Part shown: one piece after another, positions 7,525-15,262 of the stretch
Layout: each line of letters begins with the position of its first letter
Position numbering within the stretch: the first letter of the stretch is position 1
Origin: Nitrospirota bacterium
GTDB taxonomy: Bacteria; NPL-UPA2; JAADIA01
Direction: 5' to 3'
Length of the DNA stretch: 30,608 bases
Assembly: GCA_013151555.1 (NCBI GenBank)
Contig: JAADIA010000061.1
Span: 1 to 30,608 of the forward strand
Translations under genes and position numbers: made by a program
The notes under the pieces: generated by a model
Database searches by the model: none
What the model saw: only the letters and a program-made list of their open reading frames with translations
Told to the model about the DNA's origin: nothing

Positions 7525-8981
7525 AACTTCACTCCCAGGAATACAAGGACCAGATTAAGAATAAACCCCATCAGAAAAGCGGTGGGAAACACAAAGAGAC
7601 TTATAGCAATAGCCGTCTTCATTCCCCTTTCCTTGATAGTCATAATAAACTGAGCAATGCAGGGAACAAAGAGAGTAAGGGTCACGGTAACCACTACCAG
7701 TTGAACCCCGGAAAATATTCCTTCCCGGGCCATATCAAAGAGACCGGCCACTCCATAATCACGCCGGAAAAATCCGAAAAGGAAGGCCACGGCCGTCTCC
7801 TTGGGCAATCCGAGGAGACGCACCAAGGGTTCAAGAAGGCGAATGGCCATCTGGAAAACATTGGTCAACTGTCCTATCCAGATGAGGATACTGGCCAGGA
7901 TAAACAGAGGAAAAACCTCTTTAAAATACCAGATGACCCGGGAATAGGTTTTGACCAGGACATTGGATATCCTGGGCATTCTCAGGGGTGGTATTTCCAT
8001 AAAAAAACGGGGAGATTCTCCCGGGATAATCTTGGACGCCAGATAACCAATGAAGAGAAACTCCAGAGTGACTACTATCCCCCAGATAAGGAGAGCCTTC
8101 GGTTTCTGAGAAAGGAGACCGAGGATAACCCCCAGTTGAGCCGAGCAGGGGATGGCAAAAGCTAAAAGTAGAGTGGAGATAGTTCTTTCTCTTCTTGTCT
8201 CCAGCGTCCGGGTAACCATAGTAGCCATAGTATCGCAGCCAAACCCTAAGACCATAGGAATGACGGCCCTCCCGCTCAGGCCTATCTTCTTGAAAAGCCT
8301 GTCGAGCAACATAGCCAGACGAGGCAGATAACCGACATCCTCAAAGAGGGCGAAGACTAAAGAGAAAGCTGCTACAATAGGGAGAATGAGAGCTACCGCA
8401 TAAGGTATGGCCTGAGTAAGTATTCCGTATTCGCCGATGAAGAGTTTCTGCACTATGGGATAAGGAACAAGCTTAGGGAAAACCTCCCTTACCCAAGGAG
8501 AGATTTTCTCCCCGAAGAAAGTTACCTCCAGAAGATTAACCAACTTCTGAGCAGCAAAGACACCGACAAACTTATAGAATCCATAATAGATAGCTATGAA
8601 GAGGATGGGAAGTCCAGCTAAGGGATGCATCATAATCCGGCTGAGTTTCTCCCGGAAAGCAACCCTTTCCACCTTGTTCGGCTCTCTCACCCTCATCAAA
8701 ATCTGCTCGGCAGTCTCCTGCCGCTGCATAGTAATAAGATAATTTAAAGGATGACTATAAGTTCTCTTCGCCCGAGAGACAATTTCCTGAACATCTTTCC
8801 AGATCTCCGGCTCTTTCCTCCTAACCAGGTCTTGAATCTCCTCGTCTTCCTGAAGGAGCAATAGTGCCATAGCTCTCCGGGAGAGCCGGTAATTACCCTG
8901 GAGCAACTTTATTAACTTCTTAAGACAAGCCTCCAGGGAGAAATCTCCTTCATCACCATATCTCACCTTAGTAGCGGACAT
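7521..8981 (-). CDS. feoB: FeoB membrane domain as a separate protein (split FeoB)
   Basis: The ferrous-iron permease half of FeoB, encoded apart from its GTPase. About 486 residues: a cytoplasmic N-terminal helical part corresponding to FeoB's linker region, then roughly eight to ten hydrophobic segments from about residue 130 to the end. It carries the two Gate/nucleoside-recognition-type repeats, including the FALFEDVGYLPR stretch, GFGCDTMATMVTRT and IPCSAQLG, which are hallmark FeoB motifs with the pore cysteines. Two starts are possible: TTG 8990 (23-base overlap with the GTPase gene) or ATG 8981 (14-base overlap); I chose the ATG. The proteins are in different frames, so coupling is likely. 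Automated annotation often calls such a piece a nucleoside recognition domain protein. Confidence 0.9.
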   Translation of the reverse strand: MSATKVRYGDEGDFSLEACLKKLIKLLQGNYRLSRRAMALLLLQEDEEIQDLVRRKEPEIWKDVQEIVSRAKRTYSHPLNYLITMQRQETAEQILMRVREPNKVERVAFREKLSRIMMHPLAGLPILFIAIYYGFYKFVGVFAAQKLVNLLEVTFFGEKISPWVREVFPKLVPYPIVQKLFIGEYGILTQAIPYAVALILPIVAAFSLVFALFEDVGYLPRLAMLLDRLFKKIGLSGRAVIPMVLGFGCDTMATMVTRTLETRRERTISTLLLAFAIPCSAQLGVILGLLSQKPKALLIWGIVVTLEFLFIGYLASKIIPGESPRFFMEIPPLRMPRISNVLVKTYSRVIWYFKEVFPLFILASILIWIGQLTNVFQMAIRLLEPLVRLLGLPKETAVAFLFGFFRRDYGVAGLFDMAREGIFSGVQLVVVTVTLTLFVPCIAQFIMTIKERGMKTAIAISLFVFPTAFLMGFILNLVLVFLGVKL

Positions 8982-9537
8982 ATTCCTCAACTCTCGTCTT
9001 TAATAAATCCACTCCCTTGCCAATAGTAGAGACTGTGGCTACCACCGGGATACCTAACTCTTCCTCTAAACGCTCCGTATTAATCTTTAGGCCTATTCTT
9101 TCTGCTTCATCCATCATGTTCAAATCCAGGATTGCCGGCAACTCAGCCTCTATTAATTGGAGAGTCAAAGGAAGCATTCTCTCCAGATTTCGGGCATCGG
9201 TTACATGAATAACCACCTCCGGATGCTCCTTGAGAAGGATGAGCCTGGCGACCCTTTCTTCTTCCGTAATGGGGCGGAGAGAGAACATTCCCGGGGTATC
9301 TATAACTTCAAATTCCTCTCTCCCGATCTTTCCCCTCCCCCGGGATACATGAACCGTCGTCCCCGGATAATTGGATACGGCTACATAGCTACCGGTGAGA
9401 TTATTAAATAAAACGCTCTTTCCCACATTGGGACTTCCCACAAGAACCAATTTTTTTAAACCTTCGACATGCATTCTCCCCCCACCGTGGCAACCTCCGG
9501 GCTTTAGTCCTTTTATTAACCCTTTTATAAATCCCAT
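8968..9537 (-). CDS. feoB: FeoB N-terminal GTPase domain as a separate protein
   Basis: The G-protein half of the ferrous iron transporter. Counting from ATG 9537, residues 1-25 are a glycine-rich leader with MGFIKGLIKG and a Cys-His-Gly stretch. The G domain follows: G1 GSPNVGKS, G2 threonine in NYPGTTV, G3 DTPG, G4 NMMD and a G5-like TVSTIGKG. It ends soon after, where a normal FeoB would continue to its helical bundle and membrane domain, which are encoded by the next, overlapping gene. The frame opens at TTG 9549, but ATG 9537 has GGAG six bases upstream and is preferred. It lies 48 bases downstream of the Nramp gene. Confidence 0.92.
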   Translation of the reverse strand: MGFIKGLIKGLKPGGCHGGGRMHVEGLKKLVLVGSPNVGKSVLFNNLTGSYVAVSNYPGTTVHVSRGRGKIGREEFEVIDTPGMFSLRPITEEERVARLILLKEHPEVVIHVTDARNLERMLPLTLQLIEAELPAILDLNMMDEAERIGLKINTERLEEELGIPVVATVSTIGKGVDLLKTRVEEYVRY

Positions 9538-9585
9538 CTTCTTCTCCAAATCCCGTATGCCCGGCCCAGGAAATACCGTAAGTGA

Positions 9586-10824
9586 CTAAAAAATCTCGCT
9601 GACCACAGCATATACCCCAAAAATGCTGGCCGCCGCCACTACCACGCCCACAACCACCGCGTAGATTCCGTGCAGCCGGTATGGTCGAGGCAAAGCTTTG
9701 AGGGCCAGCAGATAGAGAAAACCCAACACAATCGGCAGCAAGAGCGCATTCATCACCTGCACAGCTACGCTTAAATTGACCAGATTGACTCCCGAAACCA
9801 CCAGAAGACCTCCAAGCACCAGTCCGGCAGTGTAGATTGCGTAAAACCAGGGAGCCTGACGAGGATTATGTTCAAGAGAACGCCGATAACCACTCACCTC
9901 GCCTATTCCCCAGGCTGCGGCAAGCGAGACCACAATTGCCGCCACCAGGGCCGCCCCCACCATACCTAAGGCAAACAGGACCGTTCCCACCGTCTTGCCT
10001 AAAAATGGAGTCAGGGCATCCGCTATCTGCTGAACAGTGCCTAAAGCTTCTCCCGGACGGTTCACCCCGATGGTCGCCGCGGTAGCCACCAGCACCCCTC
10101 CCATAATCAGCTGGGTGATAACCGCACCCCAGGCCGTATCCCGTCGGGCCATGCGCAGGTCCTTGGCTTTCAACCCTTTATCCACAACCGCAGACTGCTG
10201 ATAAAACACCATCCAGGGCATAATCACCGCCCCAACATTGGCCGCAGCCAGATACAAATAGCCGGGTTGACGCCAGGGGACTTGGGTCAAGCCGTGCAAC
10301 ATAGCCGCCGGGCTGGGATGAGCCCACCAGGCCACCAGGAGGAAGGCCAACTCAAAGCTGCCGATGAGGATGGCAATACGCTCGACAGAGAGGTATGAGC
10401 CGGTCCAGGCCACCAGGGAGAGCAGCACCACCATCATGCCCACACTGAGCCGGACCGGTATTCCAAACAACAACCCGGCTCCGGCAACTCCGGCAAATTC
10501 GGTGACTAAAGCCCCCAGACTGGCCACTAACAGGGTAGAGACCGAAACCCAGGCCCACCCCTTACCAAAATGTTCGCGGATAAGTTCACCGTGCCCCTTA
10601 CCGCTAACCAGCCCCAGCCGCACCGTAAGCTCTTGTATCATATATAAAATAGGAACCAACACGAATTGCAGCAGGAGTAATTTGTACCCCCACACCGCTC
10701 CGCTCTGCGCAGCGGTGACCACGCTCCCCGCATCGGTATCGGCTAACATCACCACCAGACCCGGTCCCACCATCGCTAAAAAATAAAGACGGTTACGGCG
10801 TCCCGTGACCGATCCGGATTTCAT
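9586..10824 (-). CDS. Noncanonical Nramp-family metal transporter
   Basis: A 412-residue inner-membrane protein of about eleven hydrophobic segments with the Nramp fold. Family signatures are GPGLVVMLA in the first segment and the PW-containing sixth segment. The key metal motifs are altered: where canonical Mn/Fe Nramps have DPGN in segment 1, this protein has D29-T-D-A-G33-S; where they have MPH in segment 6, it has M202-P203-W204. Related divergent Nramps include proton-independent Mg2+ transporters and Al3+ transporters, so the substrate should not be assumed to be Mn2+ or Fe2+. The gene is visibly richer in G+C than its neighbours (37 of 60 bases in 9601-9660) and uses GCC/ACC/CTG codons, suggesting recent acquisition. 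It lies 139 bases downstream of fur, with a Fur-like inverted repeat between them. Confidence 0.85.
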   Translation of the reverse strand: MKSGSVTGRRNRLYFLAMVGPGLVVMLADTDAGSVVTAAQSGAVWGYKLLLLQFVLVPILYMIQELTVRLGLVSGKGHGELIREHFGKGWAWVSVSTLLVASLGALVTEFAGVAGAGLLFGIPVRLSVGMMVVLLSLVAWTGSYLSVERIAILIGSFELAFLLVAWWAHPSPAAMLHGLTQVPWRQPGYLYLAAANVGAVIMPWMVFYQQSAVVDKGLKAKDLRMARRDTAWGAVITQLIMGGVLVATAATIGVNRPGEALGTVQQIADALTPFLGKTVGTVLFALGMVGAALVAAIVVSLAAAWGIGEVSGYRRSLEHNPRQAPWFYAIYTAGLVLGGLLVVSGVNLVNLSVAVQVMNALLLPIVLGFLYLLALKALPRPYRLHGIYAVVVGVVVAAASIFGVYAVVSEIF

Positions 10825-10872
10825 AAAGCCCCATTTCTTCGATGTACAGTAAAATATAAAATATTTGCTCGC

Positions 10873-10924
10873 TTAAGTCGTTGCTATTTCGTGCTTAGAC
10901 TGGAGCTCCCGGGTCTCGACTTAA
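10873..10924. other. Inverted repeat TTAAGTCG/CGACTTAA upstream of the Nramp gene
   Basis: Eight-base arms (10873-10880 and 10917-10924) enclose a 36-base loop. The loop contains a GAGCTCCCGGGTCTC stretch that can itself fold. It lies between the Fur-like site and the Nramp start and could be a leader structure or an insertion scar. Confidence 0.3.
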
Positions 10925-10930
10925 CGATAT

Positions 10931-10945
10931 TGAAATTCACTTTCA
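10931..10945. promoter_or_regulatory. Candidate Fur-family box upstream of the Nramp gene
   Basis: TGAAATT-C-ACTTTCA has the 7-1-7 inverted-repeat layout of Fur-family operators, with 6/7 arm symmetry and 10/14 agreement with TGATAAT-N-ATTATCA. It sits about 107 bases upstream of the Nramp ATG. Confidence 0.4.
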
Positions 10946-10963
10946 TTTAGTTTCCAAAAAAAA

Positions 10964-11392
10964 TCATTTCCGGCATTCCCCGCAATTTCCAAAGATCTGC
11001 ATCTTGTGCCAGGTAGGTTCAAAACAATGCTCTTCAGCCAGCTTATTCTGAAGTCTTTCGATCTCCGGACTTTTTATCTCAATAAGCTTTCCACACTGGG
11101 TACAGACCAGATGGTCATGATGTTCATGAGCATACTTATGTTCAAACCTCACCTTCCCCTCACCGAAATCGACTTCCCTGGCCAGACCGGATTTACAGAT
11201 AAGCTTCAACGTCCGATAGACGGTAGCATAACCAATACGGTCATTCTTCCGCTGAACTATCTGATAAAAATCATCAATGGTAAGATGCTTCTCCATCTTC
11301 AGAAAGAGATGGAGAAGCTCTTTTCGCTGATTGGTCCACCTGAGGTTATGCTCGGCTAAATAACCGATGAATACCTTTTCTGCTTCCCTCAA
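10964..11392 (-). CDS. fur: Fur-family ferric uptake regulator
   Basis: A 142-residue metal-sensing repressor. The winged helix occupies about 1-80 and contains the conserved RIGYATVYRTLKLI recognition helix. The dimer/metal region has HEHHDHLVC with two CxxC pairs, CTQCGK near 97 and CGEC near the end, the structural zinc site. The histidine and acidic residues of HEHHDH and H-x-M-Q correspond to the regulatory metal sites. The start is TTG at 11392, seven bases after a strong GGAGG; the ATG in between gives only a two-codon frame. A Fur box downstream of the -10 implies autoregulation. Fur, PerR and Zur are close relatives; the iron genes downstream favour Fur. Confidence 0.92.
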   Translation of the reverse strand: MREAEKVFIGYLAEHNLRWTNQRKELLHLFLKMEKHLTIDDFYQIVQRKNDRIGYATVYRTLKLICKSGLAREVDFGEGKVRFEHKYAHEHHDHLVCTQCGKLIEIKSPEIERLQNKLAEEHCFEPTWHKMQIFGNCGECRK

Positions 11393-11414
11393 TTCATGTC
11401 CTCCGAAATTAAAT

Positions 11415-11433
11415 GAAGATGATTTTCATTATC
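11415..11433 (-). promoter_or_regulatory. Fur box at the fur promoter
   Basis: The minus strand reads GATAATGAAAATCATCTTC, 16 of 19 matches to the Fur consensus GATAATGATAATCATTATC. It begins one base after the -10 element and ends 22 bases before the TTG start, the classical position for repression by blocking transcription start. Confidence 0.8.
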
Positions 11434-11462
11434 AATTTACCACACCCCTCAATCTTTGTCAA
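11434..11462 (-). promoter_or_regulatory. Sigma-70 promoter of fur
   Basis: TTGACA (11457-11462), a 17-base spacer, and TAAATT (11434-11439) preceded by TGG, an extended -10. A 7-bp inverted repeat CCCTCAA/TTGAGGG (11446-11471) overlaps the -35 and could be a second operator. Confidence 0.75.
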
Positions 11463-11490
11463 GGTTGAGGGCAATCCTGTCAGTCTCTCC

Positions 11491-12204
11491 TCAGCGGCGG
11501 TGGCGATGGAATCTCCGGCCGCTCTTCCTGGCTTCCTTTTTAGTCTCGAAATAGACCCGATTTTCCTTCTTTATCTTGGAGGCATAGATACACATAACTC
11601 TATGAAAAGTCCGGGAATTCTTGTCAGCTACATAACGGTACCTCTTACCCCTGGCAGGTGGTGTCCCTGCCAAATGAGGAACCTTCTCCGAATCAACTAT
11701 CTCTCTATCCCTCTTAATCAAGTCATCTCTCACCTCTACAACCTTATAAGAAAACTTTTTCTCTATCTCTTTCCTTAAATTATTCAGGGTCCGCTTTATC
11801 TGTTTCCTCTTCCAGGCTTTCCTTAAACCCCGCTCCAGGACCCCGGCAACTTGCCTGTATTGAACAAGGTAACTCTCTAAATCCTGCTTTTTTTCCCGGG
11901 GAAGCACTTGAGATAATTGTTCCAGGGCAGATATGGTCCGCTGGCTGTAAGCCCTGTCCCGCTTAACATTCTCTCCTAATCCAGCCACCAGTTCTCCCTG
12001 GGAAGCTTCCCAGATAGCGAAATGTTCCCGGTACCAGTTTAGAGCTTCTACCTTTCTCTCTTTCCCCGCACCTTTAACCTTGTCTATTTCCCCTACACTC
12101 CCCGGCTTAGGGATACTATTCTCAATAGCCTTCAGTCCAAATCCGACTCCTGAATTAACCAACAATAAGAAAACCACCATTGAATATCCAATTTTCCTAA
12201 CCAT
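11491..12204 (-). CDS. Secreted or anchored protein with degenerate Ada-like zinc domain
   Basis: A 237-residue protein of unknown function. A hydrophobic N-terminal segment (about 8-22) suggests a signal peptide or membrane anchor, although there is no clear cleavage or lipobox motif. The middle (about 50-170) is charged and helical. The C-terminus (about 192-237) resembles the small Ada-like metal-binding module: YVADKNSRTFHR-x-x-C followed by YFETKKEARKSGRR. In that module the last element is normally a C-x-x-C; here it is FHRHRR, so metal binding would have to use histidines or is lost. The reading frame ends naturally with TGA. The start ATG overlaps the stop of the upstream phosphatase gene by eight bases, so the two are cotranscribed. 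Confidence 0.65.
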   Translation of the reverse strand: MVRKIGYSMVVFLLLVNSGVGFGLKAIENSIPKPGSVGEIDKVKGAGKERKVEALNWYREHFAIWEASQGELVAGLGENVKRDRAYSQRTISALEQLSQVLPREKKQDLESYLVQYRQVAGVLERGLRKAWKRKQIKRTLNNLRKEIEKKFSYKVVEVRDDLIKRDREIVDSEKVPHLAGTPPARGKRYRYVADKNSRTFHRVMCIYASKIKKENRVYFETKKEARKSGRRFHRHRR

Positions 12205-12718
12205 GATAATCCCTCCCGGTAAGGGCTGATAGATACCAGTCCACCTTCTTCAATAACTCCTCCAGACAACGCTTAATTTTTCCAAAAATTTCCCGATAAG
12301 TATCCAGAGATTCTCCAATAGGATCAGGAATACCCGGGAACTCATCTCCGGCACAAGAAATGAACTCCTCAAGCAGAAAGGTCTTTTCAGAAGCCCGGGA
12401 ACTCATCTCCAGGATTGTTTGCTGATGACATCTATCCATAGCCAGAATCAGATCCGCTTTTTCAATTAAATCCGTTGTCAGCCGGGTAGCTTCATGCTGA
12501 GAAACATCTATTCCTTCCTCCCCCAGCACATCTTCTACCTCCCGGGGCGGTTTCATCCCCGGAAGAGCCCCTGTTCCTGCTGAAGCAAGTTTAATATCTT
12601 TTTTCCCTCTATCCTTTAACATTTTATGGAAGAGCCCCTGAGCCATAACACTACGGCAAGTATTCCCCGTACAGACAAAGAGGATGGTTTTAGGAAATCT
12701 TATCCTGCGCTCATTCAT
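12197..12718 (-). CDS. Low-molecular-weight protein-tyrosine phosphatase family
   Basis: A 173-residue cytoplasmic phosphatase-fold protein. The P-loop C16-TGNTC-R22-S23 supplies the nucleophilic cysteine and the phosphate-binding arginine, and the general-acid aspartate lies in IPDPIG near residue 130. Related proteins dephosphorylate tyrosine kinases of capsule export, reduce arsenate or act on arginine phosphate; the CTGNTCRS loop with threonine two residues after the cysteine is typical of the arginine-phosphatase/YwlE-like and general LMW-PTP groups, so substrate is open. It is preceded by GAGGA. It shares an eight-base overlap with the following secreted-protein gene and lies downstream of the addB-like gene. 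Confidence 0.88.
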   Translation of the reverse strand: MNERRIRFPKTILFVCTGNTCRSVMAQGLFHKMLKDRGKKDIKLASAGTGALPGMKPPREVEDVLGEEGIDVSQHEATRLTTDLIEKADLILAMDRCHQQTILEMSSRASEKTFLLEEFISCAGDEFPGIPDPIGESLDTYREIFGKIKRCLEELLKKVDWYLSALTGRDYHG

Positions 12719-12727
12719 AAATCCTCT

Positions 12728-12801
12728 AAAATAAGGGTAAGGGATTTTTTAAAGACTTTCCCTTGCCCCCTGGAATCCTGGACGCCTTGAACCCTTATTT
12801 T
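12728..12801. other. Inverted repeat between addB-like and phosphatase genes
   Basis: Perfect 11-bp arms AAAATAAGGGT (12728-12738) and its complement (12791-12801) enclose 52 bases that hold a second smaller stem (AAGGGA/TCCCTT) and a repetitive CCTGGAATCCTGG stretch. The right arm includes the addB-like stop codon. There is no T-run, so it is more likely a repeat element than a terminator. Confidence 0.4.
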
Positions 12802-15262
12802 AAGACATCTTACGACAAAAGGTCAAGAAAGAACAATACTGACAGGTCTCCTCATTTCGATCATCACGCTCGAAGGGAACCTCCGGGTTGAGAATTTCCC
12901 GGATAAGATTCCTGAGCGTGGGCAGGAAAACATCTTCCAAAACCTTCCTCCGGTCTATTTCCCGACCAAAAAGGATTTCCTCTCTAATAGTGCGCAAGGA
13001 AATTAACCGGGAATTTATTTCCTCCGGCGGTAAAGACCGGGTGCGCTGATAAAGGAAAGCGTAAAAAGGAAGCTGGAGGGACTTTATCTTTTCTTTCATC
13101 TCTTCCCGGGAAAGGAATGCTTCCTCAAAGGCTTTAAAAGAATGCCGGCTCAAATCCCGGCCGGACTTATAATCTACGATCATATATTCCTCACCCCAGC
13201 GGTCGATCCGGTCTGCCCGCCCGGTTAACCGCACCGCAGTCCCATCATCCAGCTCCAGGGAACAAGATAAAGATTCCTCAATAGAAATTACGCTGAGCTT
13301 ATCAATAAAGCGCTGTTTCTCCTTGAAAAGATATCTCTTCAGATGGTTAAAAGCCATCTCTTTGAGAAGGTAAGACTCCCCGCGAAGCTCGCCAAAAGTT
13401 TCAGCGAAAACATCGTCCAGGACTCGCGGCAAGCTTTTTTCCAGGCGGGCATATTCTCTCTTCCCCATAGTTCCCTTCCCCACCAGGGGCCGGTAAAGGC
13501 GTTCCAGGACTTTATGAAGGACAAGGCCGACCTTTGCCGGGTCCTGTTCCCCCGACATTCTGTTCCTTTCCTCAAGCCCCAACACCCGGGAAAAATAAAA
13601 TTGGGCCGGACAGAGCAGATAAGAGTTCAACCCGCTGGGCGAAAAGCTCATTTTCCCCAGGACCGCAAGAACCTCCGGGCTCTTGGCAACTTCAAATCCG
13701 GGAGAAGGGCGCAGGGAAACATTTAACTCTACCGGATCGGCTTGCAAAACTCCCCTCTGCCCGGCATCTCTCTCCCTCTCCCAGACCAGCTTTTCCACAA
13801 AACGGCTGCGGGAATCTTTTTCGGTCTGACGGTAAAAAATATGCACCCGGCGGGTAGAAGAAATAAGATGCTGAAAATGATAGCGGTAAATCTCCTCATT
13901 CTGGTAATGAAGAGGAAGACCCAGCGCCGCTCGCACGGGCAGAGGCAAGAGGGAATCGAAAGATTCCCCCGAAGGCAGAACGCCCTCGTTGGCATCGAGA
14001 AGGAAAACGCAGTCGAAATCCAAACTGCGAGTTTCCAGCAACCCCAGAATCTGTAATCCCTTAAGAGGAATGCCTGGGAAAGAGATACGTTCCTCCCCGC
14101 ACACATGGCGGAAGAGGTCAAAAAGGTCTTTAGGTTCTTCAAACTCTTCCTCCTTAAGCAAAGAGTTCTTGATTTTATCCAGGAGGAGAAAGAACCTCTG
14201 AAAGAATTCTCCGGAGAATGGGTAATGTGCCGCCGGGCTATAACGGAGGAGAAAGATTAAGGTTTCTTCAAAATAATTTCCTAACTGAGCCAGGGTTTTA
14301 AGCCCGGCTGCCTTTCTTACGAAAGTTTCATGGATAGCCGCTAAGGCATCCTTAAAACTTTGCAGAGAAACTTCCCCTCTTGCCATTTGGGCAGCCCGGG
14401 CAAAAATTTCGGGTATCGCTTCAATTTCACCCAGTTCCATAAAAGTTTTACTCTGGGAGAGAAGCACCTCCTCCACGGCATGAATAAGAATTCGCATCTG
14501 GACAGGTTCAAGCGTGCGGCGAATATTCTTGATATAAGGATGCATCAACAAAGCCAGGTAATCCGGCACATAGTAGGTCTCTTCCCTTCTCTTCTCCTGC
14601 AGGTTCATAAAGAGATTTAAAAGAGCATAGACCGGAGTTCTCACCGCCGGATAACCCATGGTAATATTATAGTCCACCGGGAGAGCCGTCATCACCTCGG
14701 AAAGGAGAGGAATAAGGGGTTCGGGCTCCGGCAAAACAATGGCTACCTTCTCGGGTTCAGCTGGCCGACCCGGGTCTCCCCCGGCCAGAGAGCCTTCCCC
14801 CGGGAAAAGAGAGGGGCCGGACTTGCTGAATTCCTTATCCAGCAAAACATTTTTTAATCCCAGGACCTGGGAATGGGTATTAAAAGCACTATGCAGGAAG
14901 ATTTCCGGAGCAGAGGAAGAATTCTCCCCCACTTCTTCTTTTTCCGCCCAGGCATCCATTTCCCGGAAAGGCGTCCAGGCAGTGCCGTCGTTCTGACGCA
15001 CCAAACAAACCCGGGATTCTTTCAGGAAATGTTTCACGACCGCCTTCTCCGCCCGGGTAAGAGCAAAAAGACCGGCAAAACAGAGAGAGGAAAAAGGGAG
15101 AGGATAACCCTCCCGGACCCTTTCCGCGGCCCGGGCATAATCCCGGCCCCGGGTGGTCAAATTCCGTTCCTCTAAAAGAGAATGAAACAAGTTCCTGATT
15201 TCAGCCAGGTGATGCATCAGATGCCCGGCTTTCCGGGCCACTTCCGGTTCCCAATCCTCCAC
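12800..15262 (-). CDS. AddB-like helicase-nuclease subunit, main part after frameshift
   Basis: The larger piece (about 820 codons) of an AddB/RexB-like component of a double-strand-break repair nuclease. The C-terminal RecB-type PD-(D/E)XK domain has LHKVLE, the metal aspartate in GRADRID and the catalytic DYKSG. Cysteines in LCPAQFYF and in the terminal C-x-x-C-x5-C set fit the iron-sulfur pin that stabilises AddB nucleases. Helicase-like motifs survive in the middle (GLLETRSLDFDCVFLLDANEGVLP is split by loops). This frame begins with a chance GTG at 15262. Its natural N-terminus lies in the next frame (15201-15695): removing one base in the GGG at 15262-15264 joins them into 964 residues. 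The frameshift may be real or an assembly error. Confidence 0.78.
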   Translation of the reverse strand: MEDWEPEVARKAGHLMHHLAEIRNLFHSLLEERNLTTRGRDYARAAERVREGYPLPFSSLCFAGLFALTRAEKAVVKHFLKESRVCLVRQNDGTAWTPFREMDAWAEKEEVGENSSSAPEIFLHSAFNTHSQVLGLKNVLLDKEFSKSGPSLFPGEGSLAGGDPGRPAEPEKVAIVLPEPEPLIPLLSEVMTALPVDYNITMGYPAVRTPVYALLNLFMNLQEKRREETYYVPDYLALLMHPYIKNIRRTLEPVQMRILIHAVEEVLLSQSKTFMELGEIEAIPEIFARAAQMARGEVSLQSFKDALAAIHETFVRKAAGLKTLAQLGNYFEETLIFLLRYSPAAHYPFSGEFFQRFFLLLDKIKNSLLKEEEFEEPKDLFDLFRHVCGEERISFPGIPLKGLQILGLLETRSLDFDCVFLLDANEGVLPSGESFDSLLPLPVRAALGLPLHYQNEEIYRYHFQHLISSTRRVHIFYRQTEKDSRSRFVEKLVWERERDAGQRGVLQADPVELNVSLRPSPGFEVAKSPEVLAVLGKMSFSPSGLNSYLLCPAQFYFSRVLGLEERNRMSGEQDPAKVGLVLHKVLERLYRPLVGKGTMGKREYARLEKSLPRVLDDVFAETFGELRGESYLLKEMAFNHLKRYLFKEKQRFIDKLSVISIEESLSCSLELDDGTAVRLTGRADRIDRWGEEYMIVDYKSGRDLSRHSFKAFEEAFLSREEMKEKIKSLQLPFYAFLYQRTRSLPPEEINSRLISLRTIREEILFGREIDRRKVLEDVFLPTLRNLIREILNPEVPFERDDRNEETCQYCSFLTFCRKMS

